DNA from: Clostridiales bacterium
Lineage (GTDB): Bacteria; Bacillota; Clostridia; Oscillospirales; Acutalibacteraceae
NCBI GenBank assembly: GCA_019416455.1
Contig: DXXG01000030.1
Span: 62,001-126,000, forward strand
DNA length: 64,000 nucleotides
Reading direction: 5' to 3'
Below the pieces are notes generated by a model. The model worked only from the letters and a program-made list of their open reading frames with translations. It was not told the DNA's origin and did no database searches. Shown piece after piece: positions 16,221-24,977 of the stretch; the first letter of the stretch is position 1; each line of letters begins with the position of its first letter. The position numbers were made by a program, and so were the translations under genes.

Positions 16221-17195
16221 ATGCCCAAAGTCAGCGTGATCGTACCTGTGTACAACGTGGAAAAATATGTAGAAAAATGCGTGGCTTCCATACTGGACCA
16301 GACAGAGAAGGATTACGAGCTGCTGCTGGTGGATGACGGATCCACGGACAACAGCGGAAAACTCTGTGACGATCTGGCCAAGACCGACAGCAGGATCCGG
16401 GTGATCCACCAGAAGAACCAAGGACTGGGAGGCGCGCGGAACACCGGTATCCGGGAAGCTGCAGGAGAATGGCTGCTGCTGGTGGACAGCGACGACTGGA
16501 TCGATCCTGACATTTTGGAAAAGACCCTGGCTGTGGGGGAACGGGAAAACGCGGACATGGTGATGTTCGCCTACCGCACGGTGGACGAGGTAGGCAAGGA
16601 GATGGCCATTTACCGGGAGGATATCCCCAAAAACCGGCCCTTGTCCACGGAGACCTGCCCCGAGGTGCTGCTCACGGCGCCCTGCGCGTGGAACAAGCTG
16701 TACAGGACAAGCCTGTTCCGGGAAACGGGCTTGGAATATCCCGGGCGGGTCTGGTATGAGGACATCCGCACCACGCCCAAGCTGATGGTGCATGCCAAGC
16801 GCATGGTGTTCATCGACGACGTGGGGTACAATTACCTCCAGCGGCAGGGTTCCATCATGAAGAGCGGCAATATCGCCCGCAACCAGGAGATCTTGGACGC
16901 TTTTGACGATCTGCTGGGATACTTCCAGAAGGAAGGCCTGTTTGAAAAGTATCAGAGCCAGCTGGAGCATCTGGCGGTGGCCCATATTCTGCTGATAGGT
17001 TCCGTGCGGGTGCTGCGCATGGATCATAAAAGCCAGCTGCTTCCCCGGTTCGCCCAGTACGTCCGAGAGCGTTTTCCCGCGTATCGGAAAAACAAGTATG
17101 TCTGCCGTCTTACCAGGAACCAGAGGCTTGCTCTGGCGCTGGTGGACAGGAAGCTGTACGGGATAGTGGCGATGCTGTTCCGAATCAGAGGATAA
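16221..17195 (+). CDS. glycosyltransferase family 2
   Basis: 324 residues, ATG start after AGGAGACAGCGCG. GT-A fold with VSVIVPVYNVEKYVEKC, LLVDDGSTDNSG, NQGLGGARNTGI and LLVDSDDWIDPD (DxD motif). The C-terminal 100 residues are hydrophilic and helical with no clear membrane anchor. It transfers an unknown sugar from a nucleotide donor at the cytoplasmic face. First gene of the surface-glycopolymer locus, 12 bp before the flippase. Confidence 0.9.
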   Translation: MPKVSVIVPVYNVEKYVEKCVASILDQTEKDYELLLVDDGSTDNSGKLCDDLAKTDSRIRVIHQKNQGLGGARNTGIREAAGEWLLLVDSDDWIDPDILEKTLAVGERENADMVMFAYRTVDEVGKEMAIYREDIPKNRPLSTETCPEVLLTAPCAWNKLYRTSLFRETGLEYPGRVWYEDIRTTPKLMVHAKRMVFIDDVGYNYLQRQGSIMKSGNIARNQEILDAFDDLLGYFQKEGLFEKYQSQLEHLAVAHILLIGSVRVLRMDHKSQLLPRFAQYVRERFPAYRKNKYVCRLTRNQRLALALVDRKLYGIVAMLFRIRG

Positions 17196-17207
17196 CAGAG
17201 AGGCGAT

Positions 17208-18503
17208 ATGATGAAGTTGATGCAAAAATTGGGCCGGCGCCAGCATGGGGTCCTTTTGGAAAATACAGTGATGCTGTACATCCTGCAATTTTCCACCATT
17301 TTCCTCTCCTTTATCACCCAGGGGTATCAGTCCCGGGTGCTGGGGATGGAACTGCTGGGCACATTGGGCGCGGCCCAGTACACCACGAACTTTTTCCAGA
17401 TCTTTATTGATTTTGGATTTATTCTTTCTGCCACAGCGGAAGTGTCCCGCATGCGGGAGGACCGCCAAGCCCTTTCCATGATCCTCACCTCCGTGGTGAC
17501 GGCTAAGGCGGTGTTCGTGCTTATTTCCTTCTCCGTGCTGTTCGTGTTTATCGCCCCTGGTCTGCAAGACGGAAAACAGCTTGCCACCTACTTCTTGTTC
17601 CTGCTGGGTACGGCGCTGAATTCCTTCCTGCCCGACTTTATGTACCGGGGTCTGGAACAGATGACCACCATCACGGTACGGGCTGTGTCTATCCGGTTTT
17701 TCGCCACGGTGATGATCTTCCTGTTTATCCATGCCCCCGGGGATTATTATATGGTGCCTCTGTTCACTGCGCTGGGCAATATTGGAGCGGTGGTGTTCGT
17801 TTACTGGCATCTCTTCACCAAAGTGGGGATAAAGTTCTGCCGTATCTCCTGGCGTGACGTGTGGCGAGAGATCCGGGAGTCTTTCCAGTTTTTCATTTCC
17901 AAGGCGGTCACCGCTGTGTACAGCAACACCAACGGCATCATCCTTAACGCCACTCTGGGCGGCGTGTCCGCGGGTCTGTACACCAACGCCGACAAGATCA
18001 TCAGCGCCGCCAAAAACGCCATGGGGCCCATCGCCGACAGCCTCTATCCCCATATGGTCAAGCACAAGAACTACTCCCTCATCAAGAAAGCCCTTTTCCT
18101 GGTGTATCCCGTGATCCTTCTGGGATGCGCCGTGGTCTTTATTTTCGCTGAGCCCCTGCTGGTGCTCTGGCTGGGAAAGGAAGGCTCACAGGTGGTGGCG
18201 CCTTTGCGGATGCTCATTCCCGTAGCGGTGTTCACCTATCCCAACTATCTGCTGGGGTACCCCACGTTGGGGGCCATGGGTCTGGCCCATTACGCCAATA
18301 TCACCACCATCTCCGGAACAGTGGTCTATCTTTTGGGGGTGGGCCTGCTGTATATCACCGGAAACGCCAGCCTGTTGACACTCTGCGCGGTGACTTCCTG
18401 CTCGGAGCTGTCTATCCTTTTGCTCCGCTTGGTGATCCTCTATAAGAACCGGGGCTTGATGCGAGGCGACCAGCCCCAGGGGGAAAAGAAGGAGGGACAG
18501 TGA
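17208..18503 (+). CDS. polysaccharide flippase (Wzx/MATE-like, MOP superfamily)
   Basis: 431 residues with about 12 hydrophobic segments, beginning at LLENTVMLYILQFSTIFLSF and ending in a short charged tail. The N-terminal ENTVMLY...GYQSRVLG pattern fits the polysaccharide-biosynthesis exporter family that flips lipid-linked glycan units across the membrane. One base separates it from the next gene. No Wzy-type polymerase is recognised in the window, so its cargo may be a finished unit or a second glycan distinct from that of the ABC exporter in the same locus. Confidence 0.87.
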   Translation: MMKLMQKLGRRQHGVLLENTVMLYILQFSTIFLSFITQGYQSRVLGMELLGTLGAAQYTTNFFQIFIDFGFILSATAEVSRMREDRQALSMILTSVVTAKAVFVLISFSVLFVFIAPGLQDGKQLATYFLFLLGTALNSFLPDFMYRGLEQMTTITVRAVSIRFFATVMIFLFIHAPGDYYMVPLFTALGNIGAVVFVYWHLFTKVGIKFCRISWRDVWREIRESFQFFISKAVTAVYSNTNGIILNATLGGVSAGLYTNADKIISAAKNAMGPIADSLYPHMVKHKNYSLIKKALFLVYPVILLGCAVVFIFAEPLLVLWLGKEGSQVVAPLRMLIPVAVFTYPNYLLGYPTLGAMGLAHYANITTISGTVVYLLGVGLLYITGNASLLTLCAVTSCSELSILLLRLVILYKNRGLMRGDQPQGEKKEGQ

Positions 18504-18504
18504 G

Positions 18505-19653
18505 ATGAGCTTGCTGAAACGCGGAACCAAGATGGCTGTGGGGAAGTTTTCCAGCTGGCTGCCCAAGCAGCCGAGAAAAGCGGTGTTTCAAAGTTTTAAC
18601 GGCAGGGGCTATTCCGACAGCCCCAAGGCCATTGCGGAGGAACTTCTGCGCCGGGGCGGATGGAAGCTGTACTGGGTAGTGAATAACCCGGGGGAGAGTC
18701 GTTCCCTGCCCAAGGGTGTCCAGCCGGTGGCTATGGGCTCTCTCGCAGAGACGTTCCATCTCCATACTGCCGGAGTTTGGGTGGACAACTGCCGTAAATG
18801 GGGCCATTTGTGGAAGCGCCCCGGGCAGTGCTATGTCCAGACTTGGCACGGCTTCCCTTTGAAACGGATCGAAGGGGACGCTGCCGACGCTCTGCCGGAG
18901 GATTACCTTCAGGCGGCCAAGCGGGATTCCCAGATGGTGGACCTGTTCCTCTCCAACAGCCGGTTTTTGACGGACATTTACCGCCGGGGTTTCTGGTATG
19001 ACGGAGAGGTGTTGGAACAAGGCTTCCCCCGCAACGACGTGCTTTCCCAGTCTCACCCGGAAATGGGGGAAAAGGTGCGCGATGCTCTGGGGCTGCCCGC
19101 CGGGAAACGGCTGCTGCTGTACGCCCCCACCTTCCGGAAGGACAAGGGTCTGGCAGCTTACGACATGGACTACGCTCGGCTGGTGAAAGCCTTGGAGGAA
19201 CGCTTCGGCGGAGAGTGGCTGATCCTGGCCAAGCTCCACCCCAACATCGCGGAGAAGGCGGCCCAGATGGACCTGGATCCCCAGATTATCCGCAACGCCT
19301 CTGACTATCCGGATATCCAGGAGCTGTACATGGCCTGTGACGCCATGGTGACGGACTACTCTTCCGTGATGTTCGACTATCTCATCACCGGCAAGCCCTG
19401 CTTTTTATACGTCAACGATCTGGCCGCCTACAAGGGGGACCGGAACTTCTATTTCGACATTGACAAGCTGCCTTTTGCCCGGGCGGAGGACAACGCCCAG
19501 CTGGAAGCCGCCATACGGGGGTTTGATCCCCAGGAGCAGGCCCGGCGGGTGGAGGAATTCTGCCGGGAATTTGGCATTGAGGAAAGCGGCGACGCCGCCG
19601 GGAAAACGGTGGATTATCTGGAAGAACGCTTAAAGCTCCAAGAGAAAGGATGA
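18505..19653 (+). CDS. CDP-glycerol glycerophosphotransferase family protein (TagB/TagF type)
   Basis: 382 residues; the ATG at 18505 follows GGAGGGACAGTGAG. Motifs: N-terminal FQSFNGRGYSDSPKAI, QTWHGFPLKRI (catalytic His region), LLLYAPTFRKDKG, LHPNI and MVTDYSSVMFDY. These enzymes transfer glycerol-phosphate (or related polyol-phosphate) from CDP-glycerol onto teichoic-acid-type chains or other glycans. There is no extra N-terminal domain, so it is nearer to single-domain TagB-like forms in length. The CDP-glycerol donor is supplied by the next gene. Confidence 0.9.
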   Translation: MSLLKRGTKMAVGKFSSWLPKQPRKAVFQSFNGRGYSDSPKAIAEELLRRGGWKLYWVVNNPGESRSLPKGVQPVAMGSLAETFHLHTAGVWVDNCRKWGHLWKRPGQCYVQTWHGFPLKRIEGDAADALPEDYLQAAKRDSQMVDLFLSNSRFLTDIYRRGFWYDGEVLEQGFPRNDVLSQSHPEMGEKVRDALGLPAGKRLLLYAPTFRKDKGLAAYDMDYARLVKALEERFGGEWLILAKLHPNIAEKAAQMDLDPQIIRNASDYPDIQELYMACDAMVTDYSSVMFDYLITGKPCFLYVNDLAAYKGDRNFYFDIDKLPFARAEDNAQLEAAIRGFDPQEQARRVEEFCREFGIEESGDAAGKTVDYLEERLKLQEKG

Positions 19654-19658
19654 ATACC

Positions 19659-20048
19659 ATGAAACGTGTGATCACTTACGGCACCTTCGACCTGCTCCAC
19701 TACGGCCACATCAATCTGCTGCGCAGGGCGAAACAGTACGGAGATTACCTCATCGTGGCCCTGTCCACCGATGAGTTCAACTGGAATGAAAAGCAGAAGA
19801 AATGCTATTTCTCCTACGAAAAACGGAAACAGCTGCTGGAAGCTATCCGCTATGTGGACCTGGTGATCCCTGAGGAGAGCTGGGAGCAGAAAAAGACCGA
19901 CGTGAAGGAGTACCATGTGGACACCTTCGTCATGGGGGACGACTGGGAAGGCAAGTTCGACTTTTTGAAGGATCAGTGCGAAGTGATCTACCTGCCCCGT
20001 ACCCCGGAAATCTCCACCACTCAGATCAAAAAGGATTTGAACCGGTAA
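19659..20048 (+). CDS. tagD: glycerol-3-phosphate cytidylyltransferase
   Basis: 129 residues counting from the ATG at 19659, favoured because GAAAGGAT sits 8 nt upstream; an ATG at 19650 overlaps the previous stop. Nucleotidyltransferase motifs: TYGTFDLLHYGHINLL (HxGH), the ALSTDEFNW segment, and RTPEISTTQIK (RTxGISTT-type). It makes CDP-glycerol from CTP and glycerol-3-phosphate for the transferase encoded just upstream. About 130 residues is the usual TagD/TarD length. Confidence 0.93.
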   Translation: MKRVITYGTFDLLHYGHINLLRRAKQYGDYLIVALSTDEFNWNEKQKKCYFSYEKRKQLLEAIRYVDLVIPEESWEQKKTDVKEYHVDTFVMGDDWEGKFDFLKDQCEVIYLPRTPEISTTQIKKDLNR

Positions 20049-20069
20049 GTCCGTTATAAAAAGAATTTG

Positions 20070-20108
20070 AAAGCCCGCGAGGAATTTGTTTCCCCGCGGG
20101 CTTTTTTT
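20070..20108 (+). terminator. intrinsic terminator inside the glycopolymer locus
   Basis: Perfect stem AAGCCCGCG / CGCGGGCTT with T7 tail, 22 nt after the tagD stop. It should split the locus into two transcription units or reduce downstream expression. No consensus promoter is obvious between it and the next start at 20199. Confidence 0.8.
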
Positions 20109-20198
20109 GTCTGCCTGAGGCTGAGCTCCGTAAAAAACGCATATTTTTCGGACCATGGGAAACACTGCTACAAAACACTTTTGCGGAGGTGGCGACGT

Positions 20199-21419
20199 TT
20201 GGAAAATCAGGTCCTCATTTTGGCCACCACCAACGATTTTTTGCTGAAGTTCGAGAGGGAGAACGTGAAACTCCTTCAGTCTATGGGCTACCGGGTCCAC
20301 TATGCCGCCAACCTTCGGGAACCCGGGTATGTGGACCACGGGGACAGGATCCGGGAACTGGGAGTGACGGTCCACCATGTGGATATCGCCCGCTCCCCCT
20401 ACCTGCTGGGGGACAACCGCCGGGCGCTGAGCCAGCTGCTTACCCTGGTGCGCCGGTGGAACATCCGAGCTATTCACTGCCACACTCCGGTGGGTGGGTT
20501 GTTGGGACGGCTGGTGGGGCAGTTTTCCCCGTTGAAACCTGTGGTGGTGTATACCGCTCACGGATTTCACTTTTACCGGGGCGCTCCCCTGTTCAACCGG
20601 CTGGCCTTTTACCCGGTGGAATGGGAACTGGCCCGGCATACGGACATTCTGGTGGTCATCAACCAGGAGGACTGGCTGGCCGCCCGGAAGCTGCCTCTGC
20701 CCAGGGGCGGGAAAGTGTTCCGCCTGCCGGGGGTGGGTTTGGACAGAGAGGTGTTCTCTCCCTTACCGTCTCAGGATCGGGAAGCCCTCCGCAAGGATCT
20801 GGGGCTTTCCCCGGAAGAACTGTTCCTGCTGTCCATCGGGGAGCTGAACCTGAACAAGAACCACCAAGTGGTGTTGGAAGCCCTTTCCATTTTGAAACGG
20901 CGGCCGGGTGGGCTCTTTCGGATCCGGTACGGCATCTGCGGGGAAGGGTTCGCCCGGCCCCGGTTGGAACGGGAGATCCGAGACCGGGGCCTTGAGGGGA
21001 TCGTTACTCTCTACGGCTATCGGCCCGACGTGCCCCGGCTGTTGGGATGCGCTGACGCCACTGTGTTTCCTTCCCGGCGGGAGGGATTGGGCATGGCGGG
21101 ACTGGAATCCCTGGCCATGGGGGTGCCGGTGCTGGCCGCCGATAACCGGGGCACGCGGGAGTATATGGTCCACGGGAAAAACGGCTTGATCTACCCTTGG
21201 GACGACCCGGCGGGGTTTGCCAGGGGCATCGCTTTGCTGCGGGGCATGGACGCCCACCGGCGGGAGGAGCTTTCTCGGCGGTGTGTGGATTCTGTGGCCC
21301 CCTTTGACAGGACCAAGGCCCGAACCGCCATGAAAGCGGTGTACCGGGAGATGGATCGGAAAGTGAGGGAACGTTATGGAGGAGAGACCCTTGGTGAGCG
21401 TGCTCATGGGCTCCCATAA
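20199..21419 (+). CDS. glycosyltransferase family 4-type
   Basis: 406 residues. The start is TTG at 20199 with GGAGGT 8 nt upstream; the frame is open to 20067, but that would put the start inside the terminator. GT-B fold: N-terminal VLILATTNDFLLKFE, VVVYTAHGFHFYRG, then SIGELNLNKNHQVVLEAL, LYGYRPDVPRLL and the EX7E region SRREGLGMAGLESLAMG. It resembles the pglA/EpsD-like retaining transferases that act on lipid-linked acceptors. The tail overlaps the next gene by 44 bp. Confidence 0.9.
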   Translation: MENQVLILATTNDFLLKFERENVKLLQSMGYRVHYAANLREPGYVDHGDRIRELGVTVHHVDIARSPYLLGDNRRALSQLLTLVRRWNIRAIHCHTPVGGLLGRLVGQFSPLKPVVVYTAHGFHFYRGAPLFNRLAFYPVEWELARHTDILVVINQEDWLAARKLPLPRGGKVFRLPGVGLDREVFSPLPSQDREALRKDLGLSPEELFLLSIGELNLNKNHQVVLEALSILKRRPGGLFRIRYGICGEGFARPRLEREIRDRGLEGIVTLYGYRPDVPRLLGCADATVFPSRREGLGMAGLESLAMGVPVLAADNRGTREYMVHGKNGLIYPWDDPAGFARGIALLRGMDAHRREELSRRCVDSVAPFDRTKARTAMKAVYREMDRKVRERYGGETLGERAHGLP

Positions 21420-22185
21420 TCCCAGGTGGGACCTGCTGCGGCGCAGTGTGTTGTCCCTGGTGGGACAGTCCTTGGAAAGCTGGGAGCTGGTCTTGTGGGA
21501 CGACGGCTCCACCCCGGCGGGGACCATGGTCTTGGAGCAGGCTGCGGCTCTGGATCCCCGGGTGCGGCTGTACCGGGGCCGGGAAAACCGTGGTCTGGGA
21601 TATGCCTTGAACCGGTGCGCGGAACGGGCCCGGGGAAAGTACCTTGCCCGGTTAGACGACGATGATGTGGCCTTTCCCCGGCGGCTGGAACTGCAAACGA
21701 CAGCCTTGGATCGCTGCCCGGGAGCTCAGTGGGTGGGGAGCGCCGCTCTGCTTCTGGATCGGGAAGGGATTTGGGGCAGGCTCTCTATGCCGGAGCATCC
21801 ACGGAGCAGGGATTTCTTGGCACATTCTCCTTATATCCACCCGTCGGTGATGTTCCGCCGGGGAGCATTGGAAAAAGTGGGAGGATACAGCCAGTCTCCC
21901 CGGTATTTCGGCTGTGAGGACTATCAGTTGTTTTTCCGGCTCCACGCTCTGGGACTGCGGGGATGGAACCTCCCCGTGGCGCTGATCGGCTACTGGGAGG
22001 ACCGGGATTCCTATCGGCGGCGGACAGTTTCCCGCAGGCTGCGGGAGGCCGCTCTCCGGTGGGAAGGGTTTCGGTCACTGGAACTTTCCCCGGCGGTCTC
22101 TGCTTGGGGGACTCTGCGTCCCCTGGCCGCTTGCCTGGTGCCCGGGGAGGTACTCCGTCTGGTGAAGGAGCACCGCCATGGATAG
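21376..22185 (+). CDS. glycosyltransferase family 2
   Basis: 269 residues from ATG 21376; TTG 21391 or GTG 21394, behind GGAGGAGA, are alternative starts. GT-A motifs: LVSVLMGSHNPRWDLLRRSV, LVLWDDGSTPAG, NRGLGYALNRC and YLARLDDDDVAFPRR (DxD-type acid cluster). Donor and acceptor unknown. The gene is embedded by overlaps between the GT4 gene and the next, so it is co-translated. Confidence 0.88.
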   Translation: MEERPLVSVLMGSHNPRWDLLRRSVLSLVGQSLESWELVLWDDGSTPAGTMVLEQAAALDPRVRLYRGRENRGLGYALNRCAERARGKYLARLDDDDVAFPRRLELQTTALDRCPGAQWVGSAALLLDREGIWGRLSMPEHPRSRDFLAHSPYIHPSVMFRRGALEKVGGYSQSPRYFGCEDYQLFFRLHALGLRGWNLPVALIGYWEDRDSYRRRTVSRRLREAALRWEGFRSLELSPAVSAWGTLRPLAACLVPGEVLRLVKEHRHG

Positions 22186-23419
22186 GGAGGAAGAGGCCGC
22201 TTTAGAACTGTGCGCCCGGAAGTTGTTTCCCGCCTTGGCAGCCTTTACCCAGTGGCCCCTGGGCCGGGCTTTGGAGGAGGGGATCCCCCGACTGTACTTT
22301 TTGGCTCGGGACGGATGGTTCCCTTGCCGGCTGGCCCAACGTTTGGCAGCGGCTTGGGATCTGCCGGTGGAGTGCCGGTATCTGTACGGTTCCCGGCAGG
22401 CCTGGCGGCTTCCCCTCTATCGGGAGGACCATTCCCTGGCTCTGGACCAGCTCTGCGGCAAAGGGATGGCCCAAACGCCGGAGGGGATCCTCCGCCGGGC
22501 GGGACTGACCCAGGAGGAACGGCAGACAGTCCTGGGGGAACTGGGAGCTTCCGGAAAGGAACCCCTGCTGCCCAAGGGGTTGAAAGAACTAAAGGAGAAA
22601 TTAAAGAACTGTCCCAGTTTTTGGTTTTTTCTGGACGCTCACTCTCAGCGGGCATTGCCGGAGCTGGAGGGCTATTTCCGCCAGGAAGGACTGCTAGATT
22701 CCGTGCCTTGGGCAGTGGTGGACAGTGGCTGGATGGGCTCCACTCAAGAGACCTTGTCCCGGCTGCTGGAAGTCCTGGGGGCTGCTCGAGAAACGAGGGG
22801 CTTTTACGCCGGGCTGTACCGGGGACCCAGGTTCGGAAAATGGGACTGTTTTTTCTTCCGGCCAGGAAAGAACTTGTCGGTCCAGGCGGGAATGGAACCC
22901 AGCTTTTTTGAAGGGGTGTTCACTGCCCCTCAAGGTATGACTCTGGGCTACCGCCGGGAAGGCGAGGAGGTGGTCCCTGTGCTGGGGGAAACTCCTCCTC
23001 AGGGAGAGGGGGCGCTCTTTTTAGGAGAAGCCTTCCGGGTTATGGGGGAGGAGTTGGCAGCCGCGGCCCGGCCCCGGGACCTGTGCCGTCGGGCTTTGGA
23101 TGAAAGGCCAAGGGCTTGGGCACTGCTCCATCAAGTGATGACCCGTCCCGCCCGAGAGGAAGCCAAAGTCCTGGGGGCGCTGCCCTTCAGCGCTTGGGAG
23201 GAGGAATCATCCCCCTTGGCCACCTTCCTCACCCAAGAGGAGTTGAACAGGAATCGTCTGGCGGCCCGGATCCTTTTGGGCAAACCCAGCCGGGAGAGCT
23301 TTTGGCTGCCGGGGACCTCAGCCCTGTACGGAAAAAATCCCACAAGCCAGTTCGCTCAGTGGGACCGGCTCCGCTGGGCCCGAGTGTTGGCCCATGCTGT
23401 ACGAAATATAGGAAATTGA
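22178..23419 (+). CDS. stand-alone COG5610 C-terminal-type domain protein
   Basis: 413 residues, 8-bp overlap with the previous gene. It has RLYFLARDGWFPCRLAQ, YLYGSRQAW and WAVVDSGWMGSTQETLSRLL. The same block order (FLSRDG, a YWSRLAAA segment, VDIGWAGS) occurs in the C-terminal half of the protein at 24978-26936, which also has a HAD domain. Here the HAD half is absent. This domain is found in proteins of capsule and cell-wall loci, function unknown. Very high GC and Arg/Leu-rich composition. Confidence 0.6.
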   Translation: MDREEEAALELCARKLFPALAAFTQWPLGRALEEGIPRLYFLARDGWFPCRLAQRLAAAWDLPVECRYLYGSRQAWRLPLYREDHSLALDQLCGKGMAQTPEGILRRAGLTQEERQTVLGELGASGKEPLLPKGLKELKEKLKNCPSFWFFLDAHSQRALPELEGYFRQEGLLDSVPWAVVDSGWMGSTQETLSRLLEVLGAARETRGFYAGLYRGPRFGKWDCFFFRPGKNLSVQAGMEPSFFEGVFTAPQGMTLGYRREGEEVVPVLGETPPQGEGALFLGEAFRVMGEELAAAARPRDLCRRALDERPRAWALLHQVMTRPAREEAKVLGALPFSAWEEESSPLATFLTQEELNRNRLAARILLGKPSRESFWLPGTSALYGKNPTSQFAQWDRLRWARVLAHAVRNIGN

Positions 23420-23438
23420 ATGGATGGGAGGATGTACC

Positions 23439-24212
23439 ATGAACAAACGGGAAAAACGGGAACAGTACTGGTTCGTGGTGCAGCAGTTAACCGCCCGGGA
23501 ATTAAAGCGAAAATACGCCCGTTCTGCCTTGGGAGTGCTGTGGAGCGTGCTGAATCCCCTGTTGTCCATGGCGGTGCTGTCCCTGATCTTTTCCCAAATG
23601 TTCCGCCGGTCCATTGAGAACTATCCCATCTACTACCTCACTGGCTATCTGCTGTGGCAGGCCTTCACCGGCACCACCAACGCCGCCATGACCACCCTGT
23701 CCGACAACCGTTCCCTGCTGCTGAAGGTAAAGTTTCCTATGGAGCTGTTCATCATCACTCGGGGTTGTACAGCGCTGGTCAATTTGGGCTACTCTTTCGC
23801 GGCCTACGCGGTGATGCTGGTAGTTTTCCAGATCCCCGTCAGCTGGCCGGTGGTGTTTCTTCCCTTTATCGTGGCCTGTCTGTTTCTGTTTTCCTTGGGA
23901 CTCTCCTACGCTCTGGCGGCGGCCTATGTGTTCTACGGGGACGTACAGCATTTGTACACGGTGGTGCTCACCCTGTGGATGTACTGTTCCGCTATTTTCT
24001 ACCCTGCGGACCAGCTGTCCGGGCCCATCCGTCAGGTGGTGGAGGTCAACCCCCTGTATCTGTTTATCCGGTGCCTGCGGGGAGCGGTGATGGAAGCCCG
24101 TCCCCCTTCCTGGCAGGATCTGGCGCTGATGATCCTCTGGGGCGTGGGGTCCTATCTGGCAGGCTGGGGAATCTTCCGCTGGTTCCGGGTAAAACTGCTG
24201 CAAAGACTGTGA
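23439..24212 (+). CDS. ABC polysaccharide/teichoic acid exporter, membrane subunit
   Basis: 257 residues; the ATG at 23439 follows GGGAGGAT. ABC-2 type permease with six hydrophobic helices; the N-terminal amphipathic part ELKRKYARSALGVLWSVLNPLLS is diagnostic of Wzm/TagG/RfbD-type exporters. It forms the channel for a lipid-linked glycopolymer together with the ATPase encoded 9 bp downstream. Confidence 0.92.
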   Translation: MNKREKREQYWFVVQQLTARELKRKYARSALGVLWSVLNPLLSMAVLSLIFSQMFRRSIENYPIYYLTGYLLWQAFTGTTNAAMTTLSDNRSLLLKVKFPMELFIITRGCTALVNLGYSFAAYAVMLVVFQIPVSWPVVFLPFIVACLFLFSLGLSYALAAAYVFYGDVQHLYTVVLTLWMYCSAIFYPADQLSGPIRQVVEVNPLYLFIRCLRGAVMEARPPSWQDLALMILWGVGSYLAGWGIFRWFRVKLLQRL

Positions 24213-24221
24213 GGTGAGAGG

Positions 24222-24956
24222 GTGAGCGACAGAGAGACCGTCATCCGCGTGGAGCACGTGACCATGGATTTCCGCCGGGCCCAGCGCACTGCCGGCAGCA
24301 TCAAAGAACTGATTTTGAAAGGCCAGGGAAAGCGTGAGACCTTCCGGGCCTTGGACGACGTGAGTTTTCAGGTGGAGCAGGGCCAGGTGGTGGGGATCGT
24401 GGGGACTAATGGCTCCGGGAAGAGCACCCTGTTGAAGATCATTGCCGGGGCGCTGTCACCCACCCGGGGCAGGGTGGAGGTGGACCGTGACAAGGTGCAG
24501 CTGCTCACTTTGGGCACGGGTTTTGACCCGGAGCTTACCGGCCGGGAGAATCTGTTCCTGAATGGTGCCCTCATCGGCAGGAGCAGGCAGTTCCTCAACC
24601 GGCGTTACCGTCAGATCGTAAATTTCGCGGAGCTGGAGGGTTTTATGGAGGAGCGTGTGCGCAACTACTCCTCGGGAATGGTCTCCCGGCTGGGGTTTGC
24701 TATCGCCACCGCCGGAGAGGCCCCAGAGATCCTCATCCTGGATGAGGTGCTCAGCGTGGGGGACATGTTTTTTCGGAAAAAAAGCGAGGCCCGCATCCGG
24801 GAGATGATCCACGGCGGTTCCACGGTGCTGATCGTGTCCCACTCTCCAGGGGTGGTGCGAGAAAACTGCACCAGGGCCCTGTGGCTGGATCGGGGAAAAC
24901 TGCTGGCGGACGGGGACCCTAAAACGGTCTGCGCTGCCTACGAGAAAAGCCACTGA
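24222..24956 (+). CDS. ABC polysaccharide/teichoic acid exporter, ATP-binding subunit
   Basis: 244 residues, GTG start after GTGAGAGG. Walker A GTNGSGKST, LLTLGTGFDPELTGRENLFLNG (Wzt/TagH block), signature-region NYSSGMVSRLGFA, Walker B ILILDEVLSVGD, SHSPG H-loop. There is no C-terminal carbohydrate-binding extension, so recognition of the polymer end, if any, lies elsewhere. It pairs with the preceding permease. Confidence 0.93.
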   Translation: MSDRETVIRVEHVTMDFRRAQRTAGSIKELILKGQGKRETFRALDDVSFQVEQGQVVGIVGTNGSGKSTLLKIIAGALSPTRGRVEVDRDKVQLLTLGTGFDPELTGRENLFLNGALIGRSRQFLNRRYRQIVNFAELEGFMEERVRNYSSGMVSRLGFAIATAGEAPEILILDEVLSVGDMFFRKKSEARIREMIHGGSTVLIVSHSPGVVRENCTRALWLDRGKLLADGDPKTVCAAYEKSH

Positions 24957-24977
24957 GTTTTTGGGAAAGGTGATCGT

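Noticed and set aside
16020..18065. 681-codon open frame on the minus strand
   Set aside because: Antisense to the well-supported glycosyltransferase and flippase genes; His/Gln-rich translation without motifs. Long antisense frames are expected at this codon bias.
20067..20198. Upstream extension of the GT4 frame
   Set aside because: It would start inside the terminator at 20070-20108; the TTG at 20199 has a good ribosome site.
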